Assembly: GCF_014269225.2 (NCBI RefSeq) | Contig: NZ_CP077097.1 | Coordinates: forward strand, 564,001 to 628,000 | Direction of reading: 5' to 3' | Origin: Pseudomonas anuradhapurensis | GTDB taxonomy: Bacteria > Pseudomonadota > Gammaproteobacteria > Pseudomonadales > Pseudomonadaceae | DNA length: 64,000 nucleotides | Part shown: in pieces, positions 40,459 through 50,324 of the stretch | How positions within the stretch are numbered: position 1 is the stretch's first letter | How the letters are laid out: each line of letters begins with the position of its first letter | The notes under the pieces: generated by a model | What the model was told of the DNA's origin: nothing | Database searches by the model: none | What the model saw: the letters and a program-made list of their open reading frames with translations, nothing else | Made by a program: the position numbers and the translations under genes

Positions 40459-41589
40459 ATGCCCAACCAGACTGCCATCCTTGATGCCCACTACATGGCC
40501 CGCGCGCTGCAGCTGGCGCGCAAGGGCCTGTACAGCACTCATCCGAACCCGCGTGTCGGCTGCGTGATCGTGCGCGATGGCGAAGTGGTCGGCGAGGGCT
40601 GGCACGTGCGTGCCGGCGAGCCGCACGCCGAAGTGCATGCCCTGCGCCAGGCTGGTGAACGTGCCCGGGGTGCCTGTGCCTACGTCACCCTGGAGCCGTG
40701 CAGCCACCATGGCCGCACGCCGCCGTGCGCCGAAGCGTTGGTCAAGGCCGGCGTGGCGCGGGTGGTCGCCGCCATGCAGGACCCTAACCCGCAAGTGGCA
40801 GGGCAAGGCCTGCAACGCCTGGCCGAGGCCGGCATCGAAGTGGCCAGCGGGGTGCTCGAGGGCGAGGCCCGCGCGCTCAACCCGGGCTTTCTCAAGCGCA
40901 TGGAGCACGGCCTGCCGTTCGTTCGCGCCAAACTGGCGATGAGCCTGGACGGGCGCACGGCCATGGCCAGCGGTGAAAGCCAGTGGATCACCGGCCCGGC
41001 CGCCCGTTCTGCCGTGCAGCGCCTGCGCGCCCGCTCCAGCGTGGTACTGACCAGCGCCGCCAGCGTACTGGCCGACCATGCGCGCATGACCGTACGCGGT
41101 GCCGAGCTGGGCCTGGATGCCGAAGCCACCGCCCTGGCGCTCAGCCGTGCACCGCTGCGCGTGCTGGTCGATGGCCGCCTGCGCCTGCCGCTGGACGCAC
41201 CGTTCTTCCAGGCCGGCCCGGCCCTGGTGGTGTGCGCTGTCGCGGATGACCCGCGCTATGCCGCTGCCGGCCACGAACTGCTCAGCCTGCCGGGCAATAA
41301 TGGCCAGGTCGACCTGCCCGCGCTGCTGCAGGCCCTGGCTGCCCGTGGCGTCAACGAAATCCTGCTGGAAGCCGGGGCCGGCCTGGTCGGTGCCTTTGCC
41401 CGGCAGGGCCTGATCGACGAGTACCAGTTGTTCGTCGCCGGCACCTTCCTCGGCTGCCATGCCCGCCCGCTGCTGGACTGGCCAATGGACAAGATGAGCG
41501 AAGCGCCGCGGCTGAAAATTACCGGAATGCGCGCAGTGGGCGATGACTGGCGGGTCACGGCCGTACCCCTGCCGGCGCCCGGCGTATAA
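40459..41589 (+). CDS. ribD: Riboflavin biosynthesis deaminase/reductase RibD
   Basis: 376 residues; ATG at 40,459 preferred to the GTG six bases earlier that overlaps nrdR. The N-terminal deaminase domain has the zinc motif HAEVHAL with TLEPCSHHGRTPPCAEAL; the C-terminal reductase domain starts near residue 150 (RAKLAMSLDGRTAMASGESQ) and has EAGAGLVGAF. It carries out steps two and three of riboflavin synthesis. Three bases after nrdR. Confidence 0.95.
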   Translation: MPNQTAILDAHYMARALQLARKGLYSTHPNPRVGCVIVRDGEVVGEGWHVRAGEPHAEVHALRQAGERARGACAYVTLEPCSHHGRTPPCAEALVKAGVARVVAAMQDPNPQVAGQGLQRLAEAGIEVASGVLEGEARALNPGFLKRMEHGLPFVRAKLAMSLDGRTAMASGESQWITGPAARSAVQRLRARSSVVLTSAASVLADHARMTVRGAELGLDAEATALALSRAPLRVLVDGRLRLPLDAPFFQAGPALVVCAVADDPRYAAAGHELLSLPGNNGQVDLPALLQALAARGVNEILLEAGAGLVGAFARQGLIDEYQLFVAGTFLGCHARPLLDWPMDKMSEAPRLKITGMRAVGDDWRVTAVPLPAPGV

Positions 41590-41631
41590 TGCCCGGCTTG
41601 CCCTGCGCAAACCGTTTTTGAGGAAGACCCA

Positions 41632-42297
41632 ATGTTCACCGGCATCATCGAATCCATCGGCACCATCCGCAGCCTGACCCCCAAGGGGGGGGACGTGCGC
41701 GTCTACGTCGAAACCGGCAAGCTCGACCTGGCTGACGTCAAGCTCGGCGACAGCATTGCCGTCAATGGCGTGTGCCTGACGGCCGTCGAATTGCCGGGCG
41801 ACGGCTTCTGGGCCGACGTCAGCGTCGAGACCCTCAAGCGCACCGCTTTCATCGACCTCAAGAGCGGCAGCAAGGTCAACCTGGAAAAGGCCCTGACCCC
41901 CACCACCCGCCTGGGCGGGCACCTGGTCAGCGGCCACGTCGACGGGGTTGGCGAAATCATCTCGCGCAGCGATAACGCCCGCGCCATCCAGTTCCGTGTG
42001 CGTGCACCGAAGGAACTGGCCAAGTACATCGCCCACAAGGGTTCGATCACCGTCGACGGCACCAGCCTGACGGTCAACGAGGTCAATGGCGCCGAGTTCG
42101 AGCTGACCATTGTCCCGCACACCCTGTCCGAAACCATCATGGCCGACTACCGTGCAGGGCGTCGGGTAAACCTTGAGGTCGACTTGCTGGCCCGTTACCT
42201 GGAGCGTTTGCTGCTGGGTGACAAGGCCGCCGAACCGAGCAAGGGCAGTGGCATTACCGAAAGCTTCCTGGCCGCCAACGGCTTCTTGAAATCCTGA
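41632..42297 (+). CDS. ribE: Riboflavin synthase alpha chain
   Basis: 221 residues, start MFTGIIESIGTIRSL as in all riboflavin synthases. Two lumazine-binding halves each carry the G-D-S-I-A-V-N-G-V-C-L-T or G-S-I-T-V-D-G-T-S-L-T motif (about residues 40 and 140). It converts two lumazines to riboflavin. GAGGAAGACCC precedes the ATG. A TATAAT at 41,585 across the ribD stop could be a -10 of an internal promoter, though I see no good -35. Confidence 0.95.
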   Translation: MFTGIIESIGTIRSLTPKGGDVRVYVETGKLDLADVKLGDSIAVNGVCLTAVELPGDGFWADVSVETLKRTAFIDLKSGSKVNLEKALTPTTRLGGHLVSGHVDGVGEIISRSDNARAIQFRVRAPKELAKYIAHKGSITVDGTSLTVNEVNGAEFELTIVPHTLSETIMADYRAGRRVNLEVDLLARYLERLLLGDKAAEPSKGSGITESFLAANGFLKS

Positions 42298-42315
42298 TTG
42301 AGAAGGGGGTGCCGC

Positions 42316-43407
42316 GTGGCGCTCAACAGCATCGAAGAACTGGTCGAAGACATCCGCCAGGGCAAAATGGTCATCCTCATGGATGACGAAGATCGTGAAA
42401 ACGAAGGCGACATCATCATGGCCGCCGAGTGCTGCCAGCCTGAGCACATCAACTTCATGGCCAAGCACGCCCGCGGCCTGATCTGCATGCCGATGACCCG
42501 CGAGCGTTGCGAAACGCTGAAGCTGCCGCTGATGGCGCCGCGCAACGGCTCCGGCTTCGGCACCAAGTTCACCGTGTCGATCGAAGCCGCTGAAGGCGTC
42601 ACCACCGGCATTTCCGCCGCCGACCGTGCACGTACCGTGCAGGCCGCCGCCGCCAAGGATGCCAAGGCCGAAGACATCGTCAGCCCTGGCCACATCTTCC
42701 CGCTGATGGCCCAGCCCGGCGGCACCCTGGCCCGCGCCGGCCATACCGAGGCGGCCTGCGACCTGGCGCGCATGGCCGGTTTCGAGCCGAGCGGGGTGAT
42801 CTGCGAGGTGATGAACGACGACGGCACCATGTCGCGCCGCGCCGAGCTGGAAGTGTTTGCCGCCGAACATGGCCTGAAGATCGGCACCATCGCCGACCTG
42901 ATCCACTACCGCATGATCCACGAGCGCACCGTGCAGCGCGTTTCCGAGCAACTGATCGAGAGCGAGCTGGGCGAATTCAACCTGGTCACCTACCGTGACG
43001 CGGTCGAAGGCGACGTGCACATGGCGCTGACCCTGGGCAAGATCTGCGCCGAAGAGCCGACCCTGGTGCGCGTGCACAACATGGACCCGCTGCGCGACCT
43101 GCTGCTGGTCAAGCAGCCGGGCCGCTGGAGCCTGCGCGCCGCCATGGCCGCGGTGGCCGAGGCCGGCAGCGGCGTGGTACTGCTGCTGGGCCACCCGCTG
43201 GACGGCGACGTACTGCTGGCGCACATCCGCGAAAGTGCCGGCGAAGCGCCGGTCAAGGCGCCGACCACCTACAGCACCGTGGGTGCCGGTTCGCAGATCC
43301 TGCGTGACCTGGGTGTGCGCAAGATGCGCCTGATGAGTTCGCCGATGAAGTTCAACGCGATATCCGGATTCGATCTGGAAGTTGTAGAATACGTGCCCTC
43401 CGAGTGA
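42316..43407 (+). CDS. ribBA: DHBP synthase fused to a degenerate GTP cyclohydrolase II-like domain (RibBX)
   Basis: 363 residues from a GTG preceded by GAAGGGGG. The N-terminal 200 residues are a complete 3,4-dihydroxy-2-butanone 4-phosphate synthase with DDEDRENEGDIIMAAE and PGHIFPL plus RAGHTEAACDLARMAG. The C-terminal part aligns with GTP cyclohydrolase II but lacks the zinc Cys residues and the R-E-G-R-G motif seen in the real RibA at 46,861, so it cannot be a normal cyclohydrolase. This matches the RibBX hybrids of proteobacteria. Confidence 0.92.
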   Translation: MALNSIEELVEDIRQGKMVILMDDEDRENEGDIIMAAECCQPEHINFMAKHARGLICMPMTRERCETLKLPLMAPRNGSGFGTKFTVSIEAAEGVTTGISAADRARTVQAAAAKDAKAEDIVSPGHIFPLMAQPGGTLARAGHTEAACDLARMAGFEPSGVICEVMNDDGTMSRRAELEVFAAEHGLKIGTIADLIHYRMIHERTVQRVSEQLIESELGEFNLVTYRDAVEGDVHMALTLGKICAEEPTLVRVHNMDPLRDLLLVKQPGRWSLRAAMAAVAEAGSGVVLLLGHPLDGDVLLAHIRESAGEAPVKAPTTYSTVGAGSQILRDLGVRKMRLMSSPMKFNAISGFDLEVVEYVPSE

Positions 43408-43452
43408 CTTGAGGCGGCATTTGCGCCCTCCAGCTCGAGTCCATACCCCTGT

Positions 43453-43476
43453 CGAGGCCGCCAGCAAGCGGCCTCG
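43453..43476 (+). terminator. Strong hairpin between ribBA and ribH
   Basis: CGAGGCCGC, six-base loop, GCGGCCTCG, about 25 bases before the ribH start. There is no good T-run after it (CTCTTGAAG), so it may be an mRNA processing or attenuating hairpin and not a full terminator. Confidence 0.4.
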
Positions 43477-43499
43477 CTCTTGAAGATGAGAATATCGGA

Positions 43500-43976
43500 A
43501 TGACCCTGAAGACCATCGAAGGTACCTTCATCGCCCCCAAAGGTCGCTATGCTTTGGTGGTTGGCCGCTTCAACAGCTTCGTAGTCGAAAGCCTGGTAAG
43601 CGGTGCCGTTGATGCCCTGGTACGCCACGGTGTCAGCGAAAGCGACATCACCATCATCCGTGCCCCGGGCGCGTTCGAAATCCCGCTGGTGGCACAGAAA
43701 GTCGCCCAGCAAGGTGCCTATGACGCGATCATCGCCCTGGGCGCAGTGATCCGTGGCGGTACCCCACACTTTGAATACGTAGCGGGCGAATGCACCAAGG
43801 GCCTGGCCCAGGTGTCCATGGAGTTCGGTGTTCCGGTGGCCTTCGGCGTGCTGACCGTCGACTCCATCGAGCAAGCCATCGAGCGTTCCGGCACCAAGGC
43901 CGGTAACAAAGGTGCTGAAGCTGCCCTGTCCGCTCTGGAAATGGTCAGCCTGCTGGCGCAGTTGGAGGCCAAGTGA
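43500..43976 (+). CDS. ribH: 6,7-dimethyl-8-ribityllumazine synthase
   Basis: 158 residues. Substrate-binding features [14 protein letters not shown] and [20 protein letters not shown] with the catalytic His are present. It condenses DHBP with the aminouracil to give lumazine and forms a cage of many subunits. The stop overlaps the nusB start by four bases. Confidence 0.95.
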   Translation: MTLKTIEGTFIAPKGRYALVVGRFNSFVVESLVSGAVDALVRHGVSESDITIIRAPGAFEIPLVAQKVAQQGAYDAIIALGAVIRGGTPHFEYVAGECTKGLAQVSMEFGVPVAFGVLTVDSIEQAIERSGTKAGNKGAEAALSALEMVSLLAQLEAK

Positions 43977-44473
43977 TTAGCGACGAAAGCGATCGTTTCA
44001 ACCCGCGCGATCCAAAACCTGCGGATGCCGGCAAGCCGTCGAAGAGCGCCAAGCGCCGCGAGGCCCGCAAGCTCGCGACCCAGGCGCTGTACCAGTGGCA
44101 CATGGCGCAGCATTCGCTGAACGAGATCGAAGCGCAATTCCGGGTCGATAACGATTTTTCCGATGTCGATGGCGCCTATTTCCGCGAGATCCTGCATGGG
44201 GTCCCGGCGATCAAGAGCGAAATCGACAGCGCCCTGAAGCCATGCCTCGACCTGCCGCTGGAAGAACTCGACCCGGTCGAGCTGGCCGTGCTGCGCCTGT
44301 CCACCTGGGAGTTCATCAAGCGCGTCGACGTACCGTACCGCGTGGTGATCAACGAGGGTGTCGAGCTGGCCAAGGTGTTCGGTGCCACCGACGGCCACAA
44401 GTTCGTCAACGGTGTGCTGGACAAGCTGGCGCCGAACCTGCGCGAAGCAGAAGTCAAGGCGAACAAGCGCTGA
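43973..44473 (+). CDS. nusB: Transcription antitermination protein NusB
   Basis: 166 residues from a GTG overlapping the ribH stop. The NusB fold begins after a hydrophilic N-terminal extension of about 25 residues: [20 protein letters not shown], later [13 protein letters not shown] and [20 protein letters not shown]. It binds boxA RNA with NusE for rRNA antitermination. The usual neighbour of ribH. Confidence 0.95.
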   Translation: MISDESDRFNPRDPKPADAGKPSKSAKRREARKLATQALYQWHMAQHSLNEIEAQFRVDNDFSDVDGAYFREILHGVPAIKSEIDSALKPCLDLPLEELDPVELAVLRLSTWEFIKRVDVPYRVVINEGVELAKVFGATDGHKFVNGVLDKLAPNLREAEVKANKR

Positions 44474-44491
44474 TCCTGGCGCCGCTAGCCC

Positions 44492-45460
44492 ATGGGTGAG
44501 TTCGAACTGATCAACCATTACTTCGCCGCCGCGCCTTGTGCGCAAGGTGGCGAGGGCGTGGCGCTGGGTATCGGCGACGACTGTGCCCTGCTGGACCTTC
44601 CCCCTGGCGAGCAACTGGCGGTGTCCACCGACACCTTGGTGGCCGGCGTGCATTTCCCTGCGGTGTGCGATCCGCTTCTGCTGGGCCAGCGGTCGTTGGC
44701 CGTGGCGGCCAGTGACCTGGCGGCCATGGGCGCGACTGCCATAGGCTTCACCCTTGCGCTGACCTTGCCCGACGTCGGCCCCGACTGGCTCGAGGCATAC
44801 GCCAACGGCCTCAGCCGCATGGCCCATCGCTGCCGCATGAGCCTGATCGGCGGTGACACCACCCGTGGCCCGTTGAGCATCACCGTGACCGTATTCGGCC
44901 GTGTGCCCGTCGGCCAGGCCTTGCGCCGCAGCGGCGCAAGGCCTGGCGACCTGCTGTGCGTGGGCGGTTCGCTGGGCAAGGCCGCCGGTGCGTTGCCGTT
45001 GGTGCTGGGTGAGCGACAGGCGCCTGCTGAGCAGGCCAAGCCGCTGCTGCGCCACTACTGGGCGCCGATGCCGCAGTTGACCCTCGGCACCTGGCTGCGA
45101 GGCCGCGCTACGGCTGCGCTGGATATCTCCGACGGCCTGCTCGCCGATTGTGGCCATATCGCCAAGGCATCCGGGGTCGCCCTCGAGGTGAACCTGGCCC
45201 AGGTACCAGTGTCTGCTGAGGTGGAGGCACTACTGGGTCGTGAGGCCGCACTGCAGGCGGCGCTTAGCGGCGGCGATGACTACGTGCTGGCCTTTACCCT
45301 GCCGCGTGAAGCACTTGCGCCGCTGACGGGCCTGGGTTTCATCGAAGTGCATGTCATTGGCCGTGTGGTCGAAGGGCAGGGCGTGACCTTGCGCGATGCG
45401 CAGGGCCGTGACATCACCCCCGCACAACGCGGCTACCAACATTTCAGGGAGACACCGTGA
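44492..45460 (+). CDS. thiL: Thiamine-monophosphate kinase
   Basis: 322 residues. GEFELINHYF start, GIGDDCALL, the DTLVAGVHF segment and MSLIGGDTTRGPLSITVTVF are the AIRS/ThiL signatures for ATP and magnesium binding. It makes thiamine diphosphate from the monophosphate. The stop overlaps the next start (GTGA). Confidence 0.95.
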   Translation: MGEFELINHYFAAAPCAQGGEGVALGIGDDCALLDLPPGEQLAVSTDTLVAGVHFPAVCDPLLLGQRSLAVAASDLAAMGATAIGFTLALTLPDVGPDWLEAYANGLSRMAHRCRMSLIGGDTTRGPLSITVTVFGRVPVGQALRRSGARPGDLLCVGGSLGKAAGALPLVLGERQAPAEQAKPLLRHYWAPMPQLTLGTWLRGRATAALDISDGLLADCGHIAKASGVALEVNLAQVPVSAEVEALLGREAALQAALSGGDDYVLAFTLPREALAPLTGLGFIEVHVIGRVVEGQGVTLRDAQGRDITPAQRGYQHFRETP

Positions 45461-45960
45461 CCGATCACCCCAACCAGGTGCCTGCGGAGTTCGTTCCGCC
45501 CTCGGTCTGGCGCAACCCATGGCACTTCATTGCCTTTGGTTTCGGCTCCGGCACCTTGCCCAAGGCCCCGGGTACCTGGGGCTCGCTGGTCGCAATCCCG
45601 TTCATCCCGCTGTGGCAGATGCTGCCCGACTGGGGCTACTGGCTGCTGCTGGGCGTGAGCATGCTGTTCGGTTTCTGGCTGTGCGGCAAGGTTGCCACTG
45701 ACCTGCGTGTGCATGACCATGAAGGCATCGTCTGGGACGAAATCGTCGGCATGTGGATAACCCTCTGGCTGGTGCCGGAAGGCTGGCAATGGCTGCTGGC
45801 AGGGTTCCTGATGTTCCGCTTCTTCGACATCCTCAAGCCGTGGCCGATCCGCTGGGTCGACCGCCACGTACATGGGGGTGTCGGGATCATGCTCGACGAT
45901 ATCCTGGCCGGTGTGTTCGCCTGGCTGGGCATGCAGGTGCTGGTGTGGGCGGTTGCCTGA
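45457..45960 (+). CDS. pgpA: Phosphatidylglycerophosphatase A
   Basis: 167 residues from GTG overlapping thiL. Membrane protein with the family block FGSGTLPKAPGTWGSL, then VHDHEGIVWDEIVGMWI and DILKPWPIRWVDRHVHGGVG, IMLDDILAG holding the catalytic acidic residues. It dephosphorylates phosphatidylglycerol phosphate at the inner membrane. Confidence 0.95.
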   Translation: MTDHPNQVPAEFVPPSVWRNPWHFIAFGFGSGTLPKAPGTWGSLVAIPFIPLWQMLPDWGYWLLLGVSMLFGFWLCGKVATDLRVHDHEGIVWDEIVGMWITLWLVPEGWQWLLAGFLMFRFFDILKPWPIRWVDRHVHGGVGIMLDDILAGVFAWLGMQVLVWAVA

Positions 45961-46709
45961 TTCGCCGGCGGTTGCCGACGCTGCTGCTGGCCATGCTGCT
46001 CAGCTTTGCGCCGTGGCTAGCGGCTGCCGAGCGCGTACCCGCTCAAATTCACCTGGTCAGCGAGCAGTGGCTCGACTACACCAACGCCGACGGTACCGGG
46101 GTGGCCTGGGATGTGCTGCGCAAGGTGTTCGAGCCGGCCGGGGTCAAGGTGCTCGCCCAGAGCGTGCCCTATAGCCGGGCGGTCGGGCTGGTCAAACGCG
46201 GCGAGGCGGATGCCTGGGTGGGGTCTTACAAGGAAGAGAACGCCGACAACCTGTATCCGCGTTGGCACTTCGACATGGACCACATCTACGCCCTGGGCCT
46301 GGCCAGCAAGCCCGTACCTACCCTGGAGAACATAGGCCAGTATCGTCTGGCCTGGGTGCGTGGCTACGACTTCGGCAGCTACCTGCCCAATATCCAGGAT
46401 TCCCGCGAAGTGCAGCGCCGCGAGAGCATTCTGCCGATGCTCGAACATGACCGGGTGGACTTCTACATCGATGCGGCGGCGGAAGTCGATAACGTGCTCG
46501 GCCGGGCTTCCCAGCCCGAGCGTTTCCGCCGCACCCACATCGCCGAACTGCCGCTGTACCTGGCTTTTGCCCGCAGCGACAAGGCCAAGGCCCTGCGTGA
46601 GCTGTTCGACAAGCGCATGGCCGAGCTGGTGCGCAGCGGCGAACTGAAACCGATTTTCGAACGTTGGCAGCAGCCGTATCCGTTCGGTCCGGGCAGCAAG
46701 CCGCAATAG
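45945..46709 (+). CDS. Periplasmic solute-binding protein of the amino-acid type
   Basis: 254 residues if the GTG at 45,945 is used; TTG at 45,972 is an alternative and both give a signal peptide (RRRLPTLLLAMLLSFAPWLA cleaved after AAA). The mature part has the two-lobe SBP-bac-3 pattern: WLDYTNADGTGVAWDVLRKV, then GEADAWVGSYKEEN and, near the end, ELKPIFERW. No permease or ATPase genes are nearby, so it may work as a sensor or with a distant transporter. It overlaps the pgpA end. Confidence 0.8.
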   Translation: MGGCLIRRRLPTLLLAMLLSFAPWLAAAERVPAQIHLVSEQWLDYTNADGTGVAWDVLRKVFEPAGVKVLAQSVPYSRAVGLVKRGEADAWVGSYKEENADNLYPRWHFDMDHIYALGLASKPVPTLENIGQYRLAWVRGYDFGSYLPNIQDSREVQRRESILPMLEHDRVDFYIDAAAEVDNVLGRASQPERFRRTHIAELPLYLAFARSDKAKALRELFDKRMAELVRSGELKPIFERWQQPYPFGPGSKPQ

Positions 46710-46860
46710 CGCCGAGGCAGAGCGCCTCAGCATCATGGCTGCTCCCTGCTAAGCATCGAACTTTTCGATCTTACCCCACGGTATTCAGCCAGCGCACAGC
46801 CCTCAACCTGCTGATACAATCGGCCCACGAGAAATTTCCTACTTATTCCAGGAGCACAAC

Positions 46861-47478
46861 GTGCCCGTCGTCTTTGTTGCCGCCTCTAAACTCCCGACTC
46901 CCTTCGCGACCTTCACCATGCATGGTTTCCTCGACGAAGCCACGGGCCGTGAGCATGTGGTGCTCAGCCTGGGTGACATCGCGGACGGCCAGCCGGTGCT
47001 GGGGCGCCTGCACTCCGAGTGCCTGACCGGCGATGCCCTGTTCAGCCAGCGCTGTGACTGTGGCTCGCAACTGGAAGCAGCGTTGCAGGCCATCGCCCGC
47101 GAGGGCCGCGGCGTGCTGCTGTACCTGCGCCAGGAAGGCCGTGGCATTGGCCTGCTGAACAAGATCCGCGCCTATGAACTGCAGGATGGTGGCGCCGATA
47201 CCGTCGAGGCCAACGAACGCCTGGGCTTCGCCGCCGACCAGCGCGACTACGCCATGTGCCTGCCGATGCTGGAGCACCTGGGGGTGAAGTCGCTGCGCCT
47301 GATGACCAACAACCCGCGCAAGGTCAAAGCCCTGACCGACATGAACATCGTCGTCGCCGAGCGCGTGCCGCTGCACACCGGGCACAACCCGCACAACCGC
47401 TATTACCTGGCAACCAAGGCCGGCAAGCTCGGTCACATGCTGGGTAACGAGCACCAGGGCGAGGTGCCCCAGGCGTGA
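46861..47478 (+). CDS. ribA: GTP cyclohydrolase II
   Basis: 205 residues from GTG preceded by AGGAGCACAAC. Zinc ligands in [20 protein letters not shown], and the GTP-binding R-Q-E-G-R-G-I-G-L at about residue 97 are all intact, in contrast to the degenerate domain of the RibBX protein. It opens the GTP ring, the first step to riboflavin. The end overlaps the next gene by four bases. Confidence 0.95.
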   Translation: MPVVFVAASKLPTPFATFTMHGFLDEATGREHVVLSLGDIADGQPVLGRLHSECLTGDALFSQRCDCGSQLEAALQAIAREGRGVLLYLRQEGRGIGLLNKIRAYELQDGGADTVEANERLGFAADQRDYAMCLPMLEHLGVKSLRLMTNNPRKVKALTDMNIVVAERVPLHTGHNPHNRYYLATKAGKLGHMLGNEHQGEVPQA

Positions 47479-47894
47479 CCCGCGCCGAGGTCAAGCGGCG
47501 TCTGGCGCTGGCGTGGTGGCAATACCTGGCGGTGGGCCTGGTGCCGCTGCCGGTCATGGCCTGGGCCTTTGGCGGTGGTGATGCGCTGGTGCCGGTGCTG
47601 GCCATGCCGCTGTTCATTGGCGGCGCGGCGACCATGTTCCTCAGCCTGCCGCGCTTCGCGGCCTACAAGCGCGCGTTGATTGCCACCTCGCAGGTGCTGG
47701 GCACTGGCGAAGAGCCCGCCGCCTGGATCGAGCTGGCGCGGGTACGGCGCCTGGCCATGCTGTATGCCTGCTTCCCGGCCTGGGTCGCTGCGCTGTCGGT
47801 GTTGGTCGGCCTTGAGGCGGTGCCGCAGATCCTGCTGGCGTTGTCCACCGTGGTGGTGCTTTACCTCTACCGCATTCCGCGCCAGCTCGGCTGA
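47475..47894 (+). CDS. Small inner-membrane protein of unknown function
   Basis: 139 residues from GTG overlapping the ribA stop. Four hydrophobic segments (about residues 16-30, 37-55, 92-108 and 115-132) predict a membrane protein. It resembles conserved proteins of unknown role beside ribA in pseudomonads. No catalytic motif visible. Confidence 0.75.
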   Translation: MTRAEVKRRLALAWWQYLAVGLVPLPVMAWAFGGGDALVPVLAMPLFIGGAATMFLSLPRFAAYKRALIATSQVLGTGEEPAAWIELARVRRLAMLYACFPAWVAALSVLVGLEAVPQILLALSTVVVLYLYRIPRQLG

Positions 47895-48023
47895 CGCCTG
47901 CTGCCTGGCCCGCTGGGCAGATGCTCGAAGCGATGGGGCACCGATGTGCTAGCGCGCGCTGGCGTCCAGGTGAGATTCGGCGAGGGCTGCGCCCTCGATC
48001 GCGACACAAGGCCGCTCCTACAG

Positions 48024-48175
48024 GAAGGCGCAGCCCTCGGTCGCGGCGCAAGGCGCATCAGGAAGGCGCAGCCCTCGGTCGCGGCGCAAGGCGCATCAGG
48101 AAGGCGCAGCCCTCGGTCGCGGCGCAAGGCGCATCAGGAAGGCGCAACCCTCGTTCGCGATGCAAGGCGCATTCC
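48024..48175. repeat. 38-bp tandem repeat, about four units, derived from REP
   Basis: Unit begins GAAGGCGCAGCCCTCGGTCG and ends GGCGCATCAG, with period 38. Units start at 48,024, 48,062, 48,100 and 48,138. The first three are identical, the fourth has several changes. The array is flanked by REP sequences (CAAGGCCGCTCCTACAG before, CCTGTAGGAGCGGCCTTG after). No gene runs through it. Confidence 0.9.
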
Positions 48176-48222
48176 TGTAGGAGCGGCCTTGCGTCGCGAT
48201 GGGCCGCAAGGCGGCCCCAGGG
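48175..48222. repeat. REP palindrome after dxs
   Basis: CTGTAGGAGCGGCCTTGCGT, then CGCGATGGGCCGC and AAGGCGGCCCC. It lies directly after the dxs stop, between convergent genes. Confidence 0.75.
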
Positions 48223-48225
48223 GGA

Positions 48226-50121
48226 TTACAGCCCGAGCCTGGCCATCCGAGCCTTCACCGAAGCCTCGATCCCGGCTGCATCCAGCCCACACTCAGCCAG
48301 CATTTGTGCAGGCTTGGCATGCTCGACGTAGATGTCCGGCAGCCCCAGATGCAGCAACGGTTTCACGATTGCCTGGCTGGCCAGGAACTCGCCGACGGCA
48401 GCCCCCGCACCGCCCATGATGGCGTTTTCTTCGATGGTCACCAGCAGTTCATGGCTAGCAGCCAGCTCCAGCACCAGCGCCTCGTCCAGCGGCTTGACGA
48501 AGCGCATGTCGACCACCGTGGCGTTGATCTGCTCAGCCACCTGCATGGCCTCGGCCAGTTGCACGCCGAACACCAGCAAGGCGACTTTCTCGCCCTGGCG
48601 CCGCACGATGCCCTTGCCGATCTCCAGCGGTTCCAGGTCGCCGCTGATCGGCGCGTTGGGGCCGGTGCCGCGCGGGTAGCGTACCGCCGCCGGGCCGTTG
48701 TACAGGTGGCCGGTGCTGAGCATCTTGCGCAGCTCGTTCTCGTTGCTCGGGGTCATCACCAGCATGCCCGGGATGCAGCGCAGGTACGACAGGTCGTAGC
48801 TACCCGCGTGGGTCGGGCCGTCTTCGCCGACCAGGCCGGCGCGGTCGATGGCGAACAGCACGTCGAGGTTCTGCACCGCCACGTCGTGGATCAGCTGGTC
48901 ATAGGCGCGCTGCAGGAAGGTGGAATAAATCGCCACCACCGGCTTGCTGCCCTCGCAGGCCATGCCCGCCGCCAGGGTCACGGCATGCTGCTCGGCAATC
49001 GCCACGTCGAAGTAGCGCTCCGGGTAGCGTTCGCTGAAAGCGACCAGGTCGGAACCTTCCTTCATCGCCGGGGTAATACCCACCAGGCGCTTGTCGGCAG
49101 CGGCCATGTCGCACAGCCACTGGCCAAACACGGCGGAATACTTGGGTCCGCTGGCTTTTTTCGGCGCGGCGGGCTTGTCTGCCGGTTCCAGCTTGGTAAT
49201 GGCGTGATAGCCGATCGGGTCAAGCTCGGCGGGGGCGAAGCCCTTGCCCTTCTTGGTGACCACGTGCAGGAACTGCGGGCCCTTGAGGTCACGCATGTTG
49301 CGCAGGGTGGCGATCATGGTTGGCAGGTCATGACCGTCGATCGGGCCGATGTAGTTCCAGCCCAGCTCTTCGAACAGCGTACCCGGCACCAGCATGCCTT
49401 TGGCGTATTCCTCGGTGCGGCGGGCGATTTCCCAGGCGCCTGGCAGGCGTGACAGCACTTTCTTGCTGCCTTCGCGCATGCTCGCGTAGGTGCGGCTGGA
49501 GAGGATCTTGGCCAGGTAGTTGGACAGGCCGCCGACGTTGCGCGAAATCGACATGTCGTTGTCGTTGAGGATCACCAGCATGTCGGCGTTGACTTCCTGG
49601 GCGTGGTTCAACGCCTCGAAGGCCATGCCGGCGGTCAGCGCGCCGTCACCAATCACCGCGATCGACTTGCGCGCGCTGTTTTGCAGACGGGCGGCAATGG
49701 CCATGCCCAGCGCGGCGCTGATCGAGGTGCTGGAATGGCCGACGCCGAAGGTGTCGTACTCGCTCTCGCTGCGGCGCGGGAAGGCGGCGATGCCGTCTTT
49801 CTGGCGCAGGCTGAGCATGCGCTTACGGCGCCCGGTGAGGATCTTGTGCGGGTAGGCCTGGTGGCCGACGTCCCACACCAGCCGGTCGTCCGGGGTGTCG
49901 AAGACGTAGTGCAGGGCGATGGTCAGCTCGATGACGCCCAGGCCGGCACCAAAATGCCCACCGGTCTGGCCCACGGTGTAGAGCAGCTCCTGGCGCAGTT
50001 CGTCGGCCAGGGTCTCCAGGTCGGCTTCGGCCAGCCGGCGCAGGCCGGCAGGCGTGTCAGCGCGGTCGAGCAACGGCGTGACCGGGCGTTCGCGGGGGAT
50101 CTCTTGAAACGTCGTGGGCAT
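48226..50121 (-). CDS. dxs: 1-deoxy-D-xylulose-5-phosphate synthase
   Basis: 631 residues, full length. Thiamine diphosphate enzyme making the first intermediate of the MEP isoprenoid pathway. The TPP motif is [20 protein letters not shown] with [28 protein letters not shown] near the N terminus and the pyrimidine-binding [12 protein letters not shown] are present. Gene order xseB, ispA, dxs on the same strand is standard; here a 200-base gap with REP units separates dxs from ispA. Confidence 0.96.
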   Translation of the reverse strand: MPTTFQEIPRERPVTPLLDRADTPAGLRRLAEADLETLADELRQELLYTVGQTGGHFGAGLGVIELTIALHYVFDTPDDRLVWDVGHQAYPHKILTGRRKRMLSLRQKDGIAAFPRRSESEYDTFGVGHSSTSISAALGMAIAARLQNSARKSIAVIGDGALTAGMAFEALNHAQEVNADMLVILNDNDMSISRNVGGLSNYLAKILSSRTYASMREGSKKVLSRLPGAWEIARRTEEYAKGMLVPGTLFEELGWNYIGPIDGHDLPTMIATLRNMRDLKGPQFLHVVTKKGKGFAPAELDPIGYHAITKLEPADKPAAPKKASGPKYSAVFGQWLCDMAAADKRLVGITPAMKEGSDLVAFSERYPERYFDVAIAEQHAVTLAAGMACEGSKPVVAIYSTFLQRAYDQLIHDVAVQNLDVLFAIDRAGLVGEDGPTHAGSYDLSYLRCIPGMLVMTPSNENELRKMLSTGHLYNGPAAVRYPRGTGPNAPISGDLEPLEIGKGIVRRQGEKVALLVFGVQLAEAMQVAEQINATVVDMRFVKPLDEALVLELAASHELLVTIEENAIMGGAGAAVGEFLASQAIVKPLLHLGLPDIYVEHAKPAQMLAECGLDAAGIEASVKARMARLGL

Positions 50122-50216
50122 CAGGCGAGTCGTTATAGGTGTGTAAGACGCGGCAGTTTACCCCATTGTAGGAAATACTGCCCATTCAGACGGGTGTCGC
50201 ATGGGCCTGCTTTGCA

Positions 50217-50303
50217 GCCCATCGCCGGCAAGCCAGCACGCACAGGGTATTCAGTTTTATAGCCACTGAGGCGTCTGTGGCCGCTGGCTTGCCGGCGATG
50301 GGC
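50217..50303. repeat. Inverted repeat pair between dxs and ispA
   Basis: GCCCATCGCCGGCAAGCCAG and CTGGCTTGCCGGCGATGGGC are exact inverted copies 45 bases apart. This is a third REP-like class of the genus and could form a hairpin that separates ispA and dxs expression. Confidence 0.85.
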
Positions 50304-50324
50304 CGCACCGCGGCCCCAATCAAA

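Noticed and set aside
40381..43467. A 1028-codon minus-strand frame across nrdR, ribD, ribE and ribBA
   Set aside because: Those four genes are unmistakable on the plus strand; the long frame arises from GC-rich third positions.
48024..48175. CRISPR array
   Set aside because: Repeat units are joined with no spacers, and no cas genes are present.
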